A stretch of 13,367 bases of DNA from VGWB01 sp964614245 (GTDB lineage Bacteria > Bacteroidota > Ignavibacteria > UBA10030): contig CAZTKU010000067.1 in the NCBI GenBank assembly GCA_964614245.1, forward strand, positions 1-13,367, given 5' to 3'. Made by a program: the position numbers and the translations under genes. How positions within the stretch are numbered: position 1 is the first letter of the stretch; every line of letters starts with the position of its first letter. Under the pieces are notes generated by a model. The model did no database searches. It was not told where the DNA came from and worked only from the letters and a program-made list of their open reading frames with translations. Positions 13,100-13,367 of this stretch are shown here, piece after piece.

Positions 13100-13125
13100 T
13101 AGCGGGGGCTGCCTACTCACGGCAG
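13099..13125 (+). repeat. Closing GTAGCGGGGGC box with 5-bp/7-nt stem-loop
   Basis: Box at 13099-13109 followed by CTGCC-TACTCAC-GGCAG (13109-13125), then TTGCAACCTTG. It ends the array, like the solo box at 5003, whose downstream sequence also contains CACAACCTTG. Confidence 0.5.
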
Positions 13126-13328
13126 TTGCAACCTTGCATCGAGTCTTTAGATTGGCACTTTGATATCCGATTTGGCCTACAGATGTGGGGATCTCGTCCA
13201 CTGGCACCAGAGGTACGATATCCTCTCAGCTTGCCAATGACAAGAAATTAACTGACTTAACATTGGCACCAACGCAGGAGGCAGGTCAATATCTAAGGCT
13301 CTTCTCTCACAACTTTGAGAATACTCAC

Positions 13329-13360
13329 AAAAGTCCTGGCAGGAATACGCCGGGACTTTT
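13329..13360. terminator. Intrinsic terminator at the right edge
   Basis: AAAAGTCCTGGC (13329-13340) pairs with GCCGGGACTTTT (13349-13360) with one T-G wobble and loop AGGAATAC. Symmetric A and T tracts allow use in both directions. It most likely serves a gene beyond the right edge on the minus strand, since no plus-strand gene ends nearby. Confidence 0.65.
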
Positions 13361-13367
13361 CATTGTT

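Larger units (their letters stand above)
12565..13367. other. Gene-free repeat region at the right edge
   Basis: About 800 bp without a gene. It holds an imperfect hairpin at 12592-12644, repeat C (12766-12820), two element U copies, two terminator-like hairpins, a closing GTAGCGGGGGC box and a terminator at 13329-13360. The overlapping minus-strand open frames at 12664-13207 are translations of these repeats. Nothing recognisable is seen at 13140-13320. Confidence 0.6.

Noticed and set aside
12664..13207. Three overlapping minus-strand open frames
   Set aside because: They read through the hairpins and U repeats, contain the same peptide scraps in different frames and have no ribosome sites.

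Overview
The window looks like an accessory stretch of a moderately GC-rich bacterium. A Bacteroidota/Ignavibacteriota-type (FCB group) origin is my best guess. It rests on the secreted PA14 and chitobiase-like domain fusion, the small secreted helical protein, the HAMP-less sensor kinase paired with an OmpR-type regulator, and the style of intergenic repeats. No rRNA, tRNA or other phylogenetic marker gene is present, so the assignment is tentative.

Layout. 1-1163 (minus): secreted class C beta-lactamase-type serine hydrolase, cut by the left edge. 1552-2619 (minus): Old Yellow Enzyme of the YqjM/XenA class, with a TTG start. 3202-3857 (minus): two-gene toxin-antitoxin operon, a ribbon-helix-helix antitoxin followed by a PIN-domain toxin, with a near-consensus promoter covered by two palindromes. 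3983-4477 (minus): UPF0158-family protein. 5229-6755 (minus): AT-rich secreted esterase with chitobiase-like and PA14 domains. 7508-11634 (plus): sensor histidine kinase, OmpR/PhoB response regulator, a small secreted helical protein preceded by a 39-nt stem-loop, and a secreted protein made of two tandem jelly-roll sugar-binding-type domains. 11771-12564: a metallo-beta-lactamase-fold hydrolase that has lost its N-terminus next to a fragment of an IS3-family orfA.

The most unusual content is not protein-coding. Five gaps carry a mosaic of interspersed repeats, all in the same orientation, called D, C, E and U here. Element U is the striking one. It is a box GTAGCGGGGGC, then an 8-bp stem with a 7-nt loop, a 6-nt linker, a GGACA/TGTCC stem-loop, and a GTACTA box. 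Three copies keep the first stem through compensatory base changes. Four different symmetric, terminator-like hairpins sit exactly before GTAGCGGGGGC boxes. Together these look like a mobile or repeatedly copied structured nucleic-acid element that co-occurs with intrinsic terminators.

Functionally, the kinase and regulator are clearly one two-component system. The two secreted proteins downstream on the same strand are plausible targets, but that is inference from order only. The toxin-antitoxin pair is self-contained. The esterase looks imported because its base composition differs from its neighbours. The region as a whole looks repeat-rich and rearranged: truncated hydrolase, IS remnant, and a possible LysR gene start ending in a repeat.
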